DNA of 64,000 bases from Stomorhina lunata (lineage: Eukaryota > Arthropoda > Insecta > Diptera > Rhiniidae), in NCBI GenBank assembly GCA_933228675.1, contig OW121742.1, positions 125,465,983 through 125,529,982 on the forward strand, read 5' to 3'. The stretch's first letter is position 1, and the number at the start of each line of letters is the position of its first letter. The notes under the pieces were generated by a model. The model saw only the letters and a program-made list of their open reading frames with translations, did not search any database and was not told the DNA's origin. Shown here piece by piece: positions 1-12,904 of the stretch. Position numbers and translations under genes: made by a program.

Positions 1-299
1 ACTCGTATAAATTAAAATATTCATCTTAATAATGAAAATATTTAAACACCTTAAGAAGTTGATGACGACGACGTCTCTGGGACGTAAAACAAAATTTTAA
101 ATAAATAAATATTTTTGTATTTTTCTTCCCACCAACAATAGCCGATAAATTAGTAAATAATGGACCTCATTATTTAGCCTTATTGTTTTCTTTATAAGTT
201 TTTTATGTTTACAAAAGATTTATTTAAACCATATGGATGAATGGTTTTTGGAAAACAAAAAAAAACAACCGCATTTAAATAAAATTCTGAAAAAATTAA

Positions 300-3200
300 A
301 CACTTCACACATCAAGTTTTTGTAAGTCTCAGCTTAAGTTCGCTTCAATAGTTAAAGTTAAAATCTTCTTCGTCTCTTAGTTCAATTTTCATTAACGAAG
401 ATCAATTTTCATCCAAATTCTATTAAAGTTTCCATTTTGCATCCGAGATCCCATCCCCATCCCTGTTCTTCAGAGATCATTTTTGTTTAACTTCACTTTC
501 TAAGTTAAATTTTCATTAACCAAGATCAATTTTCATCCAAATTCCATTAAAGATTCCATTTTACATTCGAGATCCCATACCCATCTCAGTTCATCCCATC
601 CCCAACTCAGTTCAACTTCCCTTCCTAAGTTCAATTTTCATTAACGAAGATCAATTTTCATCTAAACTGGGGATGGGATGAACTGAGATGGGTATGGGAT
701 CTCGAATGTAAAATGGAATCTTTAATGGAATTTGGATGAAAATTGATCTTGGTTAATGAAAATTTAACTTAGAAAGTGAAGTTAAACAAAAATTATCTCT
801 GAGTTAAATTTTCTAAGTTAAATTTTCATTAACCAAGATCAATTTTCATCCAAATTCCATTAAAGATTCCATTTTACATTCGAGATCCCATACCCATCTC
901 AGTTCATCCCATCCCCAACTCAGTTCAACTTCCCTTCCTAAGTTCAATTTTCATTAACGAAGATCAATTTTCATCTAAATTCCATTAAAGATTCCATTTT
1001 ACATTCGAGATCTAAGCCCCATCTCAGTTAATCAGTGATCAGTTTAGTTCCACTTCCCAAAGAGATTATCATCAATCTAACTTCCATTCTCTAGTTCAAT
1101 TTTCATTAAAGAAGATCAATTTTCATCGAAATTCCACTAAAGATTATATTGTACATGCGAGATCCCATCCCCATCTCAGTTTATCCTATCCCCATCTCAG
1201 TTTAATTTCCCTTCCTTAGTTCAATTTTCATTAACGAAGATCAATTTTCATCCAAATTTCATTAAAGATTCCATTTTACATTCGAGATCTAAGCCCCATC
1301 TCAGTTAACCAGAGATCATCATCAATCTGAAATCGTCTTGACATCTTATTCTTCCATCTTCTTTTAGATACATATACTTCGATAAAAGTTCTTTTACCAT
1401 CATACCTGGCTTTCGTCTGGAGTCTTCCATTCAAAATATTTCTAAAAGAAGACCTCTTTTCTGAACTTTTATCTGATACCATATTATTTTATCTTCCCTT
1501 CGGCATCTTCTTCCATCTGAGTTCTTCTACTGCTTTTAACATCCACCTAAATTATTTAGTTTATCAGATATCCCTTTAGTTCAACTTCCCTGCGAGATCT
1601 TCTTTAACCAGAAGTCCTCTTAACTTAACTTCTATATGACATCTTATTCTTTCATCTCCTCTAAGTTTCTTTCACTATCAAACCCTTCCATCCAAAGTCA
1701 TCTTACTTAAGCTTTTATCCGGGATTTTCTTCTATCTGAAATCTTATGATTTCATCTTCCCTTTAAAATCTTCCTCCATCTGAGTTCTTTAGCATTCAAT
1801 GTTTTCTTCCGCCTGAAATCTTTAGTTATTCAGACATCTCTTAGTTCAACTTCCTTCCGAGAAATTCTTTAACATAAAATGCTTTTAGCTCAATTTCTAT
1901 CTGAAATCGTTTTATTTGATCTTCCTTTGATTTGTTTATCCACCTACGACATTTACGTTTCAAAATGCTGTTCTTTAAAAGTCCTTCAAGTTCATCATAA
2001 CTCAGAGTTCTCTTCAATCTGAAATCCTCTAAGCTAAACTTCAACCTGGCATCTTATTATTTCATCTACCCCCTGACATTTTCCATTCCTTCGATATCTT
2101 CTTCCATTCCTTCGACATCTTCTTTCATTGATTCGATACCTTCTTCCACCCTTCGATATCTTCTTCCATTCTTTTGTTATCTTCTTCATCTTTCACATCG
2201 CCCATCCAAGGTTTTCTTCCTCCTGAGATCTTCCTATTTCAGATTCCATCCAAATTGTTCCTATTTTATCTACAATCTGGGATCTTCTTTCATCTGAAAT
2301 CATCTTAGTTCAGCATCCATCCGAGATCTTTTTCCACCTGATATCATTTATCTTAGTTCACCTTCCTTCCGAGATCTTCCTAGTGTAAATTCCAATCTAA
2401 ATGTTCTATTATAGTTAATCTTCCATCAGATATTTTCTCCCTTAAATCTTCTTAGTTCAAATTACTTCCGAGATCTTCTTAGTTTAACTTCCATCCGAAA
2501 TATTCTTAAATAATCTTTCAATCTAAATCTTCTGAGTTCAAATTCGTGCCGAGATCTTTTTAATTAAACTTCATTTCCAAATGTTCATAGCCTTCTATCT
2601 CCATCCGAGAACTTCTTCTCAGATCTTTTTTTGTCTGAATATTCAAAGTTTTAGTTCCTTTCAAGATCTTCTTAGTTCAACTTCCTTCCGAAATTTTCAT
2701 AGTTAATCTTTCATCGGATATTTTCAATAATCTTAAATCTTCTTAGTTTAACTTCCATCCGGAACTTCTTCCCAGGTCTTCATTTGTCTGCATTTTTTTA
2801 GTTCCAATTCCTTTCAAGATCTCCTTAGTGCAACTTTCTTCCAAAATGTTCAAAGGTATTCTTCCATCAGATATTATCATTCATCTCAAATCTTTTTAGT
2901 TTATCTTTAATCCCAAAAGTTCTAAATCTTCTTAAATTAACATCCTTCAAAAAACTTTTTAGTCAATCTTCCATTCGTGATCTAATTCCCTAATTCAACT
3001 CAACTTTCATTCGAAATCTTCTTTATTAAACATTCATTCAAGATCTTTTCCAACTTAATTCAATTCAACTTTCATTCTAGAAGTTTTATTTCTTCTGAAC
3101 TCCTCTTTATTAAACATCCATCCAAGATCTTTTACTACTTAGGATCTACTTAGTTCATATTTTATTCGATCTCTTTTGTCCGAGATCCTCTTAACTGAAC

Positions 3201-3650
3201 TTCTATTCGAGAATTGTCTTCTTCTTCCATCCAAGACTTTCTTTTATTTGGAATCTTATTTTAACTTTGGTGATCTCTTCAATTCATCTCCAGTCGAGTT
3301 CTTCATATTTCATCATTCATTTCAGGTCTTCTTACACTCGAAATCTCCTCAGTTCAATTTTCATCTGAGATATTCTTAGTTATTCTTTCGTCAGAGATCA
3401 TTAGTCATCTTCAAGCTTTTAGTTGAATTTCAAACTTTTGATCTCCTTCTTCCTTAAGCTTTATGCATTCCAATCTGGCTTCCATAAAGTTTCAACGTTT
3501 TTTTAACTCACTTTCATTTGAGGTCTAGATAAGTGCAAACTTCATAAGGAATCTTTGGAATCCTTTAAAAATTCCACCTCTTTTTACTCCCAAACCCTAC
3601 TTGAGCATTATAAATCATTTCAAACTTTTGACCTCCTTCTTAAACTTTGA
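300..3650. repeat. Degenerate minisatellite, GAGATCTTCTTAGTTCAACTTC type
   Basis: About 3.3 kb made of diverged tandem units of roughly 25-40 bp. The recurrent words are AGTTCAACTTCC, ATCCGAGATC and ATCTTCTTAG. Units are cleaner and longer (about 160 bp higher-order copies) in the first kilobase and degrade to the right. No coding region is supported; the short open frames inside it are by-products of the repeat. An inverted copy of one block is embedded at 470-802. Confidence 0.8.
470..802. repeat. Long inverted repeat inside the minisatellite
   Basis: Left arm about 470-604 and right arm about 668-802 are near-perfect reverse complements (about 135 bp each) around a 63 bp spacer. The block 811-980 then repeats the left arm in direct orientation, so one unit of the array has been inverted or copied in reverse. 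Read-through RNA would fold into a long hairpin. Confidence 0.85.
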
Positions 3651-3659
3651 GCAATCAAA

Positions 3660-4690
3660 TCCATAGCCACCAATTTGTCTCATATTACACACAAAATAGT
3701 CATCACAGACACACACTCCACCACGTAATAACCCAAATGATTTATGTTAAATAGGCGTGGCTCTTGACAACAATAAAAAGTAGCATCAAATATAAATGTA
3801 AATTACTTAATAATTCATAAATATTTTTCCATATTAATTGTTGCCATTACAACGCGACAAGACAATATGAAAAACGACCAAAGAAAGCCAACCATGTTGT
3901 GCCACCCTTAAGGAACACCCCGTTGTCTAAAAAGCAGGAATCACTTAAAAATCCCCGCAGTAGACGACGAAACACTAGAGTGGAAAACAATTTTATTTAT
4001 GACTTTTTATGCTGCTGATGCTTTCAATAAGCAATTGCTTATTACTTCCGCAATTGTGCCATCATCAGAGCAGATTTTATTACCAAAGGCCAACTAGCAA
4101 AGATTGACTGACATCCAGCCAGCTAGAATTTTTAAGTCTATACATTCCCTTTGTCAAAGTCCACTCGTGTGACACAGCTCATCAAAGGGCTCAACTATCT
4201 TTTATTTGCAATTTATTATAGTTTCATATATTTTTATTTATACTCGCATTTGTTGCATTTAAGTGTTTTGTGTTGAGAATTTTAATCCTGTAAAGGAGGT
4301 CCTTGCCGTCGGAACAACTATTTTTCATTATTAACAGCTCGCGAGTGTAATTTGTTTCCTCTGTGCACTCTCAGCGGGTGCTTAAGCGAGTGCAAATTTT
4401 TGGCTATCCTGCCGAGAGTATCACACTTGCGAGGCGATTTTTAATAAGAGCTCAGCGGCGTTTAAATTATTATTAACCCCAAACGATATGAGAAGAAATA
4501 AAGTAAAAGAACTTGAATAATCCTTGTTTGCAAAAAAATTAATTCGATCTCTTGACTAATTTTGTAACCAGTTTAAGGGTAATCTAAATCTAATGTTGGA
4601 GGGAAGAAGAGAAATAAAGTTTGACAAACTGAAATTGGAGTTTAAGAAAAGAATTCAAGTTGATTTCAAGAAGAACAAAAAAGATCTTGG
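3660..4690. other. Non-repetitive intergenic stretch, no gene seen
   Basis: About 1 kb with more mixed base composition than its repetitive neighbours. No open frame, splice pattern, tRNA-like box or transposon protein trace was recognised. It could hold regulatory DNA, but nothing in the sequence proves it. Confidence 0.4.
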
Positions 4691-4742
4691 ATCGCAGCTT
4701 AGCTTGACAATCTAATGTCTTCTTTAATCAACATCTGCCTGA

Positions 4743-4961
4743 GATCATCTTCCGTTTGGGATTTCTTGGTCCAATCTTCATTCGATCTGATATAGAGGAT
4801 TGCTTTCATATGAATTCTTCGTACTTCATCTTCCATCACTCTTAGTTCATCTTCCACCCGAAACTTCATCTTCTATAAAGTACGAAGAATTCATATGAAA
4901 GCCATCCTCTATATCAGATCGAATGAAGATTGGACCAAGAAATCCCAAACGGAAGATGATC
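4743..4961. repeat. 84-bp-arm inverted repeat (hairpin)
   Basis: Left arm 4743-4826 and right arm 4878-4961 are reverse complements over 84 bp with one mismatch noticed (a T/G difference next to GAGGAT), separated by a 51 bp loop. The arms consist of the same CTTCATTCGATCTGATAT-like material as the surrounding degenerate repeats. Confidence 0.9.
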
Positions 4962-4969
4962 TTGATTAA

Positions 4970-6130
4970 GAAAAGCTTTTATTTGAGTTCTTCCTATTCG
5001 ATCTATCATTTGTTCAACTTCTATCACAGATTTTCTTGGTTTATTTAGGTTCTTCTGGCGTCAAATATCTTTATAGACCTTTTTTTATTAATCCACCTGG
5101 GATGCCGTAGATTAAATACCATGAGGATTCTTCTTAGTTCATCTTCCACCGGAAAACTTCTTGGTGCAATATTTTTAGTCAATCTTTAATTCAATCCATA
5201 TATTCCATGTTCATCTGGTTAATGTGGCCATCTCAGGAATCTGAATCAGTTTAGATTCCTCTTGATATCTTCTTGGATTAGCAACCAATCGGGGTTTCCT
5301 TTGATTAACTAGAACTTTTATTTGAGTTCTTTCTATTCGATCTTTCATTTGTTATCATCTGAGATTTTCTCGGTTTATTTGGGATCTCCTGAGATCAATT
5401 TTTTTTAGACCTTTTTTTGTTCGTGTATATAGGATTTTGAAGACTTCTTCATAGATTATCTTTCACCAAAAAACTTCTTTTGACAACTTCCATTTCAACC
5501 CTTCTTAGTGAATATTTCATCCGATCCGATCTGGTTAATGTGGTCATCTCCGTTCAGATTCCTTTCGATATCTTCTTGGATTACAAACAATCAGGGTTTA
5601 AATTAATCACAGTAAAGAATGAGGAGAGAAGTGGAAAAAAATGTGGAGAACGAAGATGATATAATCTGATAAATGAAGTAGATCTGTTTCAAAGAGAGGT
5701 TGAGACAACAGTTTTGTCATTACACTCATATTCGTAAACAATTTAAAAACTTTGGGACAGTATTTTGAGTGACTGTATATACCGTTTCCATGCTATTCTT
5801 TAGGAAATTCCTTGTTCATCTGTTAATGTATATCATCTAAGAACAATTTCGATCTGATATCATCTGAATCACCCTTCAACGGAGACTTTATATGTTCAAC
5901 TTCATGGAGTTTTCCTGGCTTAAGTTGAAAAGAAGGAAGTTTGATTAAGAAGAAATCGAGTCAGAACTGATTCTTATGTCTTATAAGAAATGAAAGCAGA
6001 CCAGTTGTATATTACAAACAATCAGGGTTTAAATTGATCACAGTGAAGAATGAGCAGAGAAGTGGAAAAAGAATTGGAGTATAAAGATGATATAATCTGA
6101 TAAATGAAGTAGATCTGTTGCAAATCCGTG
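4970..6130. repeat. Long-unit degenerate direct repeats
   Basis: Several blocks recur. TTTATTTGAGTTCTT.CTATTCGATC occurs near 4978 and 5317. The block CAGGGTTTAAATT through GAAGTAGATCTGTT occurs at about 5590-5690 and again at about 6022-6120, a period near 430 bp. The part at 5790-5960 (CCATGCTATTCTTTAG ... AAGTTGAAAAGAAGGAAG) has a second copy at about 9385-9570. No coding content is seen. Confidence 0.7.
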
Positions 6131-7510
6131 ACAAATATCAATTTCAGAAGACTTTTGATTGATATTACCCCCAATGAATGTACTTTGAAACGTTTTTTAA
6201 AACAGTTACCCTTAATTGTCATTCAAAAACAACTCAACTCTCTTTCGGAACACCAACAAAGCCAATCATCACATAAATATTAAGACACAAAAGCATACAA
6301 AAACCAACAAGGACTCACCAAAAAACACATCATCACATCTCTATATATTTCCATAAATCTCAAAAATTTACATAAATTTGTCATAATTTCACGTTAATTT
6401 GATTTAATTGCATTTTATACGCATTAAAAAGAAAATCACACTTGAAATCACATGAGAATTTATGCCTGAAACCAAAACCAACCCACGCCTACTCTCTTAC
6501 ACTTGGTTGCATACACTTTTGGCTTTTAGGTTATGTTTTACTAGTTATTAAAATATTTTTCTGCGTTTTTATTTTTTACAGATTTTTCTTATTTATATAA
6601 AAAAATATATGTTTTTAATTAATCATGTTTTATTGTTAAAAATATGCCATGTGTAATTGTTTTTTATTTCCATTTGAGTTAGTTCCTTCATTTTTACCCA
6701 CAAAATCCTAATAACAAACAACAAATCTGCTAAAGAGTGTTCTTCTTTCTATCTATTCTATTCTGTTGTATCGTCTCTATCTCTATGACTAACTGTCATG
6801 TCAGTCAGTCAGTCTCTCACTTGATGTTGTAGCAAAATTTGCATAAAAATACAAAAATAAAAAAACAAGAACATTAATAATGATAATGATGATAATAATA
6901 ATGAAATGTATGTTGTTGTTGTTGTTGTATTGTGGCATACGAAATGATGTTGTTGACAACGCCAAAGTTTTGTTACTGTTTCTCTTTTTTCATGTCATTC
7001 TTTACATTTTATTATATTATTAATATTGTTGTACTTAGTTTTGTTGTACTTTAGTTGCTTTTATGATTAGGGTGGTTAAATTTTGAATACTCTTACGAGT
7101 GTATGTTACGAGTAAGTTTTATTTGTTTGTTTTTCTACTTTATATCAAAAATGTTTTTGATGATAATGACGTTGATAATATAATGATGATGAGTATGTTT
7201 GCATTTGCACTAACACCCTGCTAAAATGTTGTTGTTGTTTCTTACTCTTCTTCTATTTCCTTTAACTGGCTTTTGTTTACATTGCATACACGTAACGGTA
7301 AATGCAAGCCATTATGACTATCTGTCTCTTGGAATATTTTCTAAACAGAGACACTAAGGAAAGAGTTATGCACTTTTAAACACTGAGCACTAGTTAAACG
7401 GTACTTTATCGATGGATGGTATTCTCCAGGAACCGGATGTAAATTCATTTAATTTAATATAAATGTGTTAATATTTCCTGTTATTGTATAGGATATAGTT
7501 CGAATTTCAT
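6130..7510. other. AT-rich intergenic DNA with trinucleotide microsatellites
   Basis: No gene is seen. Simple repeats of GAT/AAT and TTG units lie at about 6878-6930, and another GTT run at about 7227-7240. TA-rich runs occupy most of the rest. Confidence 0.5.
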
Positions 7511-7519
7511 GCTTTTAAA

Positions 7520-8050
7520 AAAAAACCTACCAACCTATTCTATATAGCAACTGGTCCCAATTTTGAGGAACTGGTTTCGATTTCATGCTTTTTATATAAA
7601 TCAGTTCCAATTGCATACTTTTTCAAATTTATTATCTTAAGTTTTTACGCAAAGGGGGTAAAAAGGGGGAAAAATTAAACGTTGTATTTTCTTAAGTAAT
7701 AGGTATAAAAACAACATTTAAACTACATTTTGAACAGCTAAAAAAATAAGCGGACAGGTGTTTGGTACTTTTTTAAAACTGTGCCAGATAGGTGGCAAAA
7801 AAGGGTGAAAGTAGTGTTTTTGGTTCATTTTTAACCCACTTTTATCTTTTGACCCAATAAATATAGAAAGGAACTTTGTACTGCAATCAATAGATGTGAA
7901 AAAATATTGTATAAGTATTTGGTACTTTTTTAATTTCGGGGGCAAAAAGTGTAAAAATGGGATAAAATGATAACTTAACATCTCATAAAGTAATATGAAT
8001 AACAACAAAATGTAAACTGCGTTTTAGTAAAATGTACCAAATTCAATTGA
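7520..8050. repeat. Diverged repeat block with GGTACTTTTTTAA motif
   Basis: The phrase TTTGGTACTTTTTTAA followed by a G-rich AAAAAGGGTGAAA segment recurs at about 7620-7680, 7758-7810 and 7915-7970. A minus-strand open frame of 96 codons spans it, but its composition follows the repeat, so I do not call it a gene. Confidence 0.5.
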
Positions 8051-8164
8051 TACCAAAGAAGTACCAAATATGCATATAGAACTTTTTGAAATTAGGGGAT
8101 AAAAAGGGAAAATTATTTGTAATGTTATAACTTTTAAACACATTAATGTTTGTCTGTCTGTATG

Positions 8165-8600
8165 TTCTTTATGGAATAGTAAACTATGCATTTTATTATG
8201 TTATGCTCTTTAGCAAAGTTGTTGCGCATGAGACGTCAAAGGTTTCTAAGTTGGTCTGAATAATTTCCGACAGGTGGCGCCACTGAAAATTATTCAAAAT
8301 GATTTAAATCGTAAACTGTGCATTTGATCATGTTATGTTCTTTGGCAAAGTTGTTACGCATGAGCCGACGAAGGTTTCTTATTTGGAATGACTAATTTCC
8401 GACAGGTGGCGCCACTGGTTTACGTTTACGATTTAATTAATTAAATCGTAAACTGTGCATTTGATTAGGCTATGATCTTTAGCAAAGTTGTTGCGCATGA
8501 GTCGACGGAGGTTTCTAGGTATGACCAATTTATAAAATTATTCAAAATGACTTGAACAATAAACTATGCATTTCATCATGTGTTGACCGGACAAAATGAA
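8165..8600. repeat. Tandem repeat, about 115-135 bp unit, four copies
   Basis: Units begin with GTAAACTGTGCATTTGATCATG and continue through TTTGGCAAAGTTGTTGCGCATGAG to GACAGGTGGCGCCACT. Copies start near 8181, 8312, 8447 and 8562, and the last is truncated. It is non-coding. The GGCGCC word is part of the unit and is not evidence for a retroviral primer site. Confidence 0.8.
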
Positions 8601-8689
8601 TAAAACGATTCAAAATTAATTGGATGTTTGCATAATGTCTTTCCTTTTAGTTGGCTAGTACTTTATAAAATAAAATATATGAAAACTTA

Positions 8690-9600
8690 AAAATTGTCTC
8701 GAAATGTTTATCATAAAGCTCCGAGCAAGGCCCGGTCAACCAGGCACCGTTTTACTAATCAGATCATCTTCCAACACAGATCATTTCAGCATATCTTTGA
8801 TATGGTATCCCCTTGGCTTTCACTTCATCAGAGACCTTTTGAATTCAAATTCTTAGAGTATTCTATAGGCATCTCTTCTGTCTTTATAATATTCTGAAGG
8901 AATCAGTTTTAAATTCATGATATTCCATATCAAGCGAATCCAAATTTATGGTTCCATGCTATTCTGAATGAAGTTCTTAAGTCATTTTCCATAACGGGCT
9001 ATCTCATTGCATCTTCGATCTGGTATCTCCTGGGTTTTCACTTTATGAAAGAACTTCTTAGTATAAATCCATAACTTAATAATAATATGAAGTAACTACT
9101 TCCAAATCCATGTAATTCCATATCAAACGAATCCAAATTTATGATATTCTATAGGAATTTGTTCCAAAAAATTCTAAATAAAGTTCTTAAGCCATTTTTC
9201 AAAATGGACTATCTCTGTGCATCTTTGATTTGCTATCTCCTTGGCTTATACATTATCTGAGACGTTCTAAGTTTAACTTTTTAGAATATTTTTTTTAACT
9301 CAACGATATTCTGGAGCAACTAGTTCCAAATTCATGGTATTCAATAGGAAACGAATCCAAATTTATAATATTCTACAGAATCCGGTTCCATGCTATTCTT
9401 TAGATACATCTTTGCTCATCTGACATCGCAGATCATCTAAAACAATTTCGATCTGATATCATCTGGGTCACCCTTCAACGGAGACTTTGTTCAACTTTAG
9501 GTTCTCTTGACTTAAGGTTTTATTTTCTTAAGGTTCTCTTGGCATAAGTTGAAAAGAAGGAAGCTTGATTAAGAAGAAAAAGACAGTTTCAATATATTCT
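8690..9600. repeat. Degenerate direct repeats of about 200-250 bp
   Basis: Repeated phrases include TCCAAATTCATGATATTCCA, CAAACGAATCCAAATTTAT and TATCTCCTTGGCTTTCACTT, each present two or three times with drift. The right end (about 9385-9570) duplicates sequence at 5790-5960. No gene is supported. Confidence 0.6.
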
Positions 9601-9694
9601 CGGTTGTGAGGACATTTTATTTCAGCCAATCGGCTTCTTCTTCTTAAAACGTCAGAATTTGGAACTGAAAAATACTATAGTCATCCGGTAGCCT

Positions 9695-9925
9695 TCGTGT
9701 TAAGAAAGTTTAGTAGGTTTAAATAATGATCCTAAAAGACAAAAATGCAAATGTTAAAACAAATCACTTCAAAGAAAGTTTAATAGGTTTTAATTATGAT
9801 CTTAAAAGACAAGACTGCGATCATTGATCGTTGAAAAAAATCACTTAAAAGAAAGTTGAGAAGGTTTTAATGATGATCTTAAAAGATAAGTGATCGCAGT
9901 CATGGATCGTTGAAACAAATCAAAA
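9695..9925. repeat. Three tandem copies of an approximately 75-85 bp unit
   Basis: Unit: AAGAAAGTTTAATAGGTTTT, then AATGATCTTAAAAGACAAG, then GCGATCATTGATCGTTGAAA. Copies start near 9701, 9774 and 9850. ATCATTGATCGTTGAA is partly self-complementary. Confidence 0.75.
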
Positions 9926-9929
9926 GCTG

Positions 9930-11075
9930 TCTCAAAATCCGCTCATAATGTCTCCAAGTGTATTATTTTTCATTTTAATTACTTTTAATCAGCTTTTGTT
10001 GTTTTATAACATTTGCAAACTGTAAAATTTATTTATTATTTTATTATTTGATTATGACATTGATGTGGCGTCTGTTAAGGGTGTCATTTGCTAAATATAA
10101 ATTATGGTTATTTGTCACATTTTTTAGAATAAAAAAAAAGTAAAATATACTCTCAACATCATTAGCATTTAAATATAAATTCAAAATGCATGGCAGCATG
10201 ATGCACTCAACTCAACTGAGAGTTTTAATAATTCAAATCCAAATGGAAAAAAAAAGGTGGACAAACGTGCCAAAAGCTACTAATGATTTGGCACTTCACA
10301 TTAATTTGTTTAAATTATTTTTCTTTTTTAGGCAACAACAGCAACGACAACATCTAAAATGTTAAGTAGAAAAGCAGAGAAAAAAAGAAAACAGAGGCTA
10401 AAAAAGCACTTGATTACAAACACGGTTCAGTGATGACAACAAAAACCTCTGATTTAATTTTTTAGCGCAACGAAACAACAAACGCTTACAATTGCTTAGC
10501 TTTTGTAGAGCTTTTAATTATAAATTAATTACTGCCATTTATTTACAGAAGAAGAAAAAAACTGTTTTGAGAAATAATAAAATACCTTCTAATTATACAA
10601 ATACCCACAAAGTTAAATAAAGTTTTTAGCAACAGCAACAAAATATTGATTGGAAATTTTAGAGATTTTAGCTGGGGGATAAGGGCTTTATTTTATACAA
10701 TTAAACTTTCTTTTGGGGGTAGTTTCAACATAATCCAGGCATTGATTTTGTTCGTTTTTTTGTTTCATTTTCTGCCACCCTCTTTGGCTCTAATGTCACC
10801 AAAAAACAACACCATTACTTTTAATGCCAAGAAAGAATATTGTTGTATTTAAACTAACAATATGTTTTTTTTTCTTTTTTTCATTCATTCAATTCTAAAG
10901 TCCTTCCTTTTTCCACTGGCTGTGTCTAAAAGCGTTAACCACACCATTCCCAAAACTTGTGGCAACAACAACAACAAAAACCGTCAACTTTCAACTTTGT
11001 TCAGAGAGAAAGAGAACAACACTCAAGTATTATTAGTAGAGTCGGTTGTATACACGAGTTAATACTCGAGGAACA
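9930..11075. other. AT-rich intergenic stretch, no gene seen
   Basis: Plus-strand open frames of 66-68 codons here show no recognisable domain and have low-complexity composition. Short CAACAA runs occur near 10960. I see no splice or coding pattern. Confidence 0.45.
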
Positions 11076-11518
11076 CTTAAGCAAAATAGTTTAAGTGCAG
11101 CTAAATCAAGCAATAACTTAAGAAATGAAGAGACTCAGAATAAAATCAGAAAGTGAATCCAAAACTAAATCGGATACTATCAAAAATCTTATCAAAAACA
11201 AAGTCAAGACTAAACCGAGAAAGACTAAAAGAGAAACAGCTCAGGGCAGCTGAATCAAAAACTAAACTTAGAACTAAATAGGGAACTAAATCAAAAACAG
11301 AATCAAGGGCCACACTAAAAACAAAGTTAAGACTGTATCCAGAACTAAATTAAAACCTCATCCAAAATTGATCCAAAACAGAATCCGGCAAATAATTTTT
11401 AACAGAATCTAAAACCACATAAAGAACATCAGCGATATCTGATTCCAAAACTGCATTCAGAATAGAATTCCAGAGCTATACCGTGATTCGAACTCAAATC
11501 TGAATAAAAATCAGAACT

Positions 11519-11825
11519 ACATACATAATTCCCACGATATTCTAAATGGAACAAGGAGTACTTCTCTCAGACAATGAATTGCATGCGATTATATTTTTAG
11601 ACTCATTGAAAGGGACCTACATTTTAACTCCAGCTCCGAACGGAAAATGCATTAGTTAGAGAAGTTCCACATAGCCTAGTACTCAGTAACCAGTGGCTAG
11701 CTGAGTTATGAGTTGAACCGAGTTTTTTTTTAACTATACTTTTTCAAGTGGGTCTGGCCAGGGATCGAACTTGGGACCTCTGGTATGCTAGGCGGATGAC
11801 TAACCTGTTATACCACAGCGGCTCA
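11519..11825 (-). mobile_element. tRNA-derived SINE, most complete copy
   Basis: On the minus strand the element starts at about 11825 with a tRNA-like head. A box-A-like TGGTATAACAGG is followed by a box-B-like AAGTTCGATCCC, the internal promoter layout of RNA polymerase III genes. The body runs through GGAGCTGGAGTTAAAATG and CCCTTTCAATGAGTCTAAAA. The same body occurs at 12143-12310 and 32466-32721 in the same orientation. It is non-coding and would need a LINE for mobility. Which LINE is unknown. Confidence 0.7.
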
Positions 11826-12142
11826 CTACATAAATTTAAACTGTACCCAAAACTTGATCGGAAACAGAATGAAGGAATATATTTAATAGAAATATAATCT
11901 AGAACCTCATCCAGAATTGATCTTTAATTCAATCCAGAATAGAATTCAGATCAAAATCTAGGACTTCAACTAAAACTGCATCGATAAGTGAAACCAGAAC
12001 TGCATTCAGAACTGAAACCAAAATGGAATTTAGAACGGAATCCAGAAATATATCGTGAATTGAATTTTAAACTCAATAGAACAAAAATCAGAACCACATT
12101 AAAACTACACTAAAAATTTAATCCTAAAATATACACACATAC

Positions 12143-12310
12143 ATAATTTCCACAACATTCCAATTGGAAGAAGGGCCACTTCTTTTAGTCAATGAGCTGC
12201 ATCCGATTCCATTTTTAGACTCATTGAAAGGGACCTACATTTTAACTCCGGCTCCGAACAGGGATCGAACTTAGGACCTCTGGTATGCTAGGCGGGTGAC
12301 TAACTTGCTA
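12143..12310 (-). mobile_element. tRNA-derived SINE, internally deleted copy
   Basis: Same family as the copy at 11519-11825, including a shared flank that begins ACATAATT. The sequence between the box B region and the GTTCGGAGCC body motif is missing, and the head breaks off before box A is complete. It lies in the same minisatellite as the first copy, so one may be a local duplicate of the other. Confidence 0.65.
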
Positions 12311-12904
12311 ACTAAATCTCGAAGTCTATCTAGATCTAAACCAAATACTATATCAGATCGCCAAATGAAGTCAGAATTCAATTTTAAGGTTTAATTTCCA
12401 GAATCTGGAAATTAAACCTGAATCGAATCCATAACAGAATAAAGAATTCAAACTAGATCTTTATCCTAAACTAAATTTATAACTAGATGAAAAACTAAAT
12501 CCAAATCGAATCCACAACTAAATCCTGAAGACAATCCAGAACAAAATTTGGAAGAGAAACAAAAACTCGAAATCCGAAACTATATTCTGAATTGCATACT
12601 AGGTTTTTGGGTTGTGCACATAAAACTTTATCCAGAAATGAATCCCTAACTGAAATCTCAACTGAATCCTGAAGTCTAGCCAAAACTAAACTCAAAATTA
12701 TATCCAAATTTGGAATCGCAGCTAAACCAGAATTCAGTTAGATATAATATAAACTAAAACTAAAACCTGAACTGGAAGCAGAACTGAATAAAGTTTTTAA
12801 TCGATACTGAACAAAATAAATAGCTTTATAGAGAACGGAATCCAGAATCGAATCCAGAACTGAATCCTTAAGTGAAGCCAAAACTGAAACAAGAACTCAA
12901 TCCA

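Larger units (their letters stand above)
11080..12900. repeat. Degenerate 12-bp-type minisatellite (AGAACTGAATCC)
   Basis: Roughly 1.8 kb of loosely repeated 10-14 bp words of the type AAACTAAATCCAGAACTGAATCCA. Drift is heavy and no strict period survives. Two SINE copies (11519-11825 and 12143-12310) are embedded. No open frame of interest is present. Confidence 0.75.

Noticed and set aside
7718..8008. 96-codon minus-strand frame
   Set aside because: Lies on a diverged repeat block, with Phe/Leu/Tyr content explained by T/A runs.
8165..8600. TGGCGCC as a retroviral primer-binding site
   Set aside because: It is an internal part of a tandem repeat with no LTR, gag or pol traces nearby.
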